From DATARH01 sp036273175 (GTDB taxonomy: Bacteria > Pseudomonadota > Alphaproteobacteria > ATCC43930 > CGMCC-115725), in assembly GCA_036273175.1 (NCBI GenBank), contig DASUIE010000174.1, positions 1 to 14,274 on the forward strand: DNA of 14,274 nucleotides, read 5' to 3'. The notes beneath the pieces are model-generated. The model worked only from the letters and a program-made list of their open reading frames with translations. It was not told where the DNA came from and ran no database searches. The position numbers and the translations under genes are program-made. Shown one piece after another: positions 13,383 to 14,274 of this stretch (its first letter is position 1; every line of letters starts with the position of its first letter).

Positions 13383-14274
13383 TCAGGGCACCTCTCCGTG
13401 CGGCAGCGGGCGAGAAAGCAGGTCCCGAATTCGCCCCTTCATGGCGCTCTGATCGAAGGAGCGCAGCAGGTTGATCCGGTTGCGGTTGGGGTCGCCGGCG
13501 TGCCAGTACTCATAGATGTCCTGCCTGAGCCCGTAGGACGAGGCGGCGAGGTCGTGGGCGAGCCGGAACAGGCGCGACTTGTATTCGACATCGACATCCT
13601 TGCCCCGCATGTACCGGTCGAGATAGGGGCGGATTTCCGGGCTCGCGAGATCGTTCTCGCTGGGCTGCATGATAATCCCCGAGGCGCAGATCTCGCGCAG
13701 CAATTCCACCATTCTTCCAGAGACTTGGGCGAACCAGATATGGGTCGCGCGGGCCGGGCCCAGGGTCCATTGGCCGGTCGGGGTGGGGCCGGCCTCGTGC
13801 TCGATCCCCTCCATCGCGTGGCGCCACATCTCGCAATAGACCGCCATCTCGCCGAGCTTGGCGGCGACCTCGCGAAACTCGATGACGCCGATCGCCTCGG
13901 CCACCATCGTCGCGACGGCGGTGATCAGGCGCATGCGCACCTCGACGCGGCAGAGATTCGACCAGCCGAGAAAGTTGAACCCGACGCTGTGACCGCCGGC
14001 GCCCAGCATCTTCACCATCGGTGTCGGGTCGTAGAGCATGAACAGCCGGTCCCAGGGGACCAGCACCCGCTCGAAGAAGAGCATGCAATCCTGCTCGTCC
14101 AGGTTCTGCAAGGGGTGCCCCCACGAGCCGAACCAGCGCGAAACCGGCTCGCGCGCCAGTATCTTCAGGCCTGGCGTCCCGGTCGGAATGGCGAAGGCAA
14201 GAACGCATTTCGGGTTGTTGCGCTGAGCGAAGGTGGCCGACAGCGAGACATAGACCTCGTGGCTGTGCGGCGCC
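13383..14274 (-). CDS. HpaB-family flavin-dependent aromatic hydroxylase, C-terminal part (cut by window edge)
   Basis: The last 296 residues are present; the N-terminus lies beyond the right edge. The sequence matches 4-hydroxyphenylacetate 3-monooxygenase oxygenase components (acyl-CoA-dehydrogenase-like fold). The visible part starts APHSHEVYVSLSATFAQRNN, then has WFGSWGHPLQNLDEQDCMLF, FERVLVPWDRLFM, and the C-terminal block FRLAHDLAASSYGLRQDIYE with HAGDPNRNRI. Such enzymes use reduced FAD from a separate reductase to hydroxylate phenols at the ortho position. Full-length members have about 480-520 residues, so nearly 60 percent is seen. The reading frame is open to the edge. With the HpcH/HpaI aldolase nearby it hints at hydroxyphenylacetate-like catabolism; members also act on other phenols, so the substrate is open. 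Confidence 0.88.
   Translation of the reverse strand, partial: APHSHEVYVSLSATFAQRNNPKCVLAFAIPTGTPGLKILAREPVSRWFGSWGHPLQNLDEQDCMLFFERVLVPWDRLFMLYDPTPMVKMLGAGGHSVGFNFLGWSNLCRVEVRMRLITAVATMVAEAIGVIEFREVAAKLGEMAVYCEMWRHAMEGIEHEAGPTPTGQWTLGPARATHIWFAQVSGRMVELLREICASGIIMQPSENDLASPEIRPYLDRYMRGKDVDVEYKSRLFRLAHDLAASSYGLRQDIYEYWHAGDPNRNRINLLRSFDQSAMKGRIRDLLSRPLPHGEVP

Noticed and set aside
13383..14274. Acyl-CoA dehydrogenase
   Set aside because: The fold is related, but the C-terminal YE-x3-AGDPNRNRI-type block is characteristic of HpaB-family hydroxylases.

Overview
The window is GC-rich, densely packed bacterial chromosome. The L28-type ribosomal protein, the double cold-shock-domain protein and the mix of catabolic families suggest an alphaproteobacterium (Rhodospirillales- or Hyphomicrobiales-like). 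That placement is inferred from protein character, not from a search. I found no rRNA, tRNA, CRISPR array, insertion sequence or phage gene.

Layout. At 1-192 (-) is the N-terminus of a zinc alcohol dehydrogenase, divergent from a Tat-exported oligopeptide-type ABC substrate-binding protein (354-1934, +). Facing it is a two-subunit CoA-transferase operon (3357-1931, -) whose leader carries three copies of a TACAGGAGG element in alternating orientation. Upstream on the same strand is a hicA-hicB toxin-antitoxin pair (4636-3952) with a cupin gene (3955-3524) attached by an ATGA stop/start overlap. Next come a second zinc alcohol dehydrogenase (5735-4686, -) and a divergent NAD(P)H:quinone-oxidoreductase-like flavoprotein (5813-6400, +).

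The centre has two divergent two-gene units. Leftward is a D-threonine aldolase-like PLP enzyme followed by a TAXI-type solute-binding protein with no visible signal peptide (8375-6397, -). Rightward is an aromatic-acid/H+ symporter (AAHS) family MFS transporter followed by a luciferase-like flavin monooxygenase (8473-11016, +). A short single-span membrane protein (11054-11290, +) then meets an HpcH/HpaI-family aldolase (12069-11287, -).

The right end has two housekeeping genes, rpmB for ribosomal protein L28 with its own promoter and hairpin terminator (12187-12480, +) and a double cold-shock-domain protein (13230-12550, -). The 3' part of an HpaB-family flavin-dependent aromatic hydroxylase runs off the right edge (13383-14274, -).

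Taken together, most genes look like uptake and oxidation of small organic or aromatic acids: transporter or binding proteins, dehydrogenases, flavin oxygenases, an aldolase and a CoA-transferase. They sit in several short operons, and the shared pathway is an inference. The most unusual points are the hicAB-cupin coupling with a palindrome on its -10 box, the triple inverted element before the CoA-transferase genes, the TTG-started signal-less TAXI protein, and three convergent gene pairs that all end in a shared CTAG.
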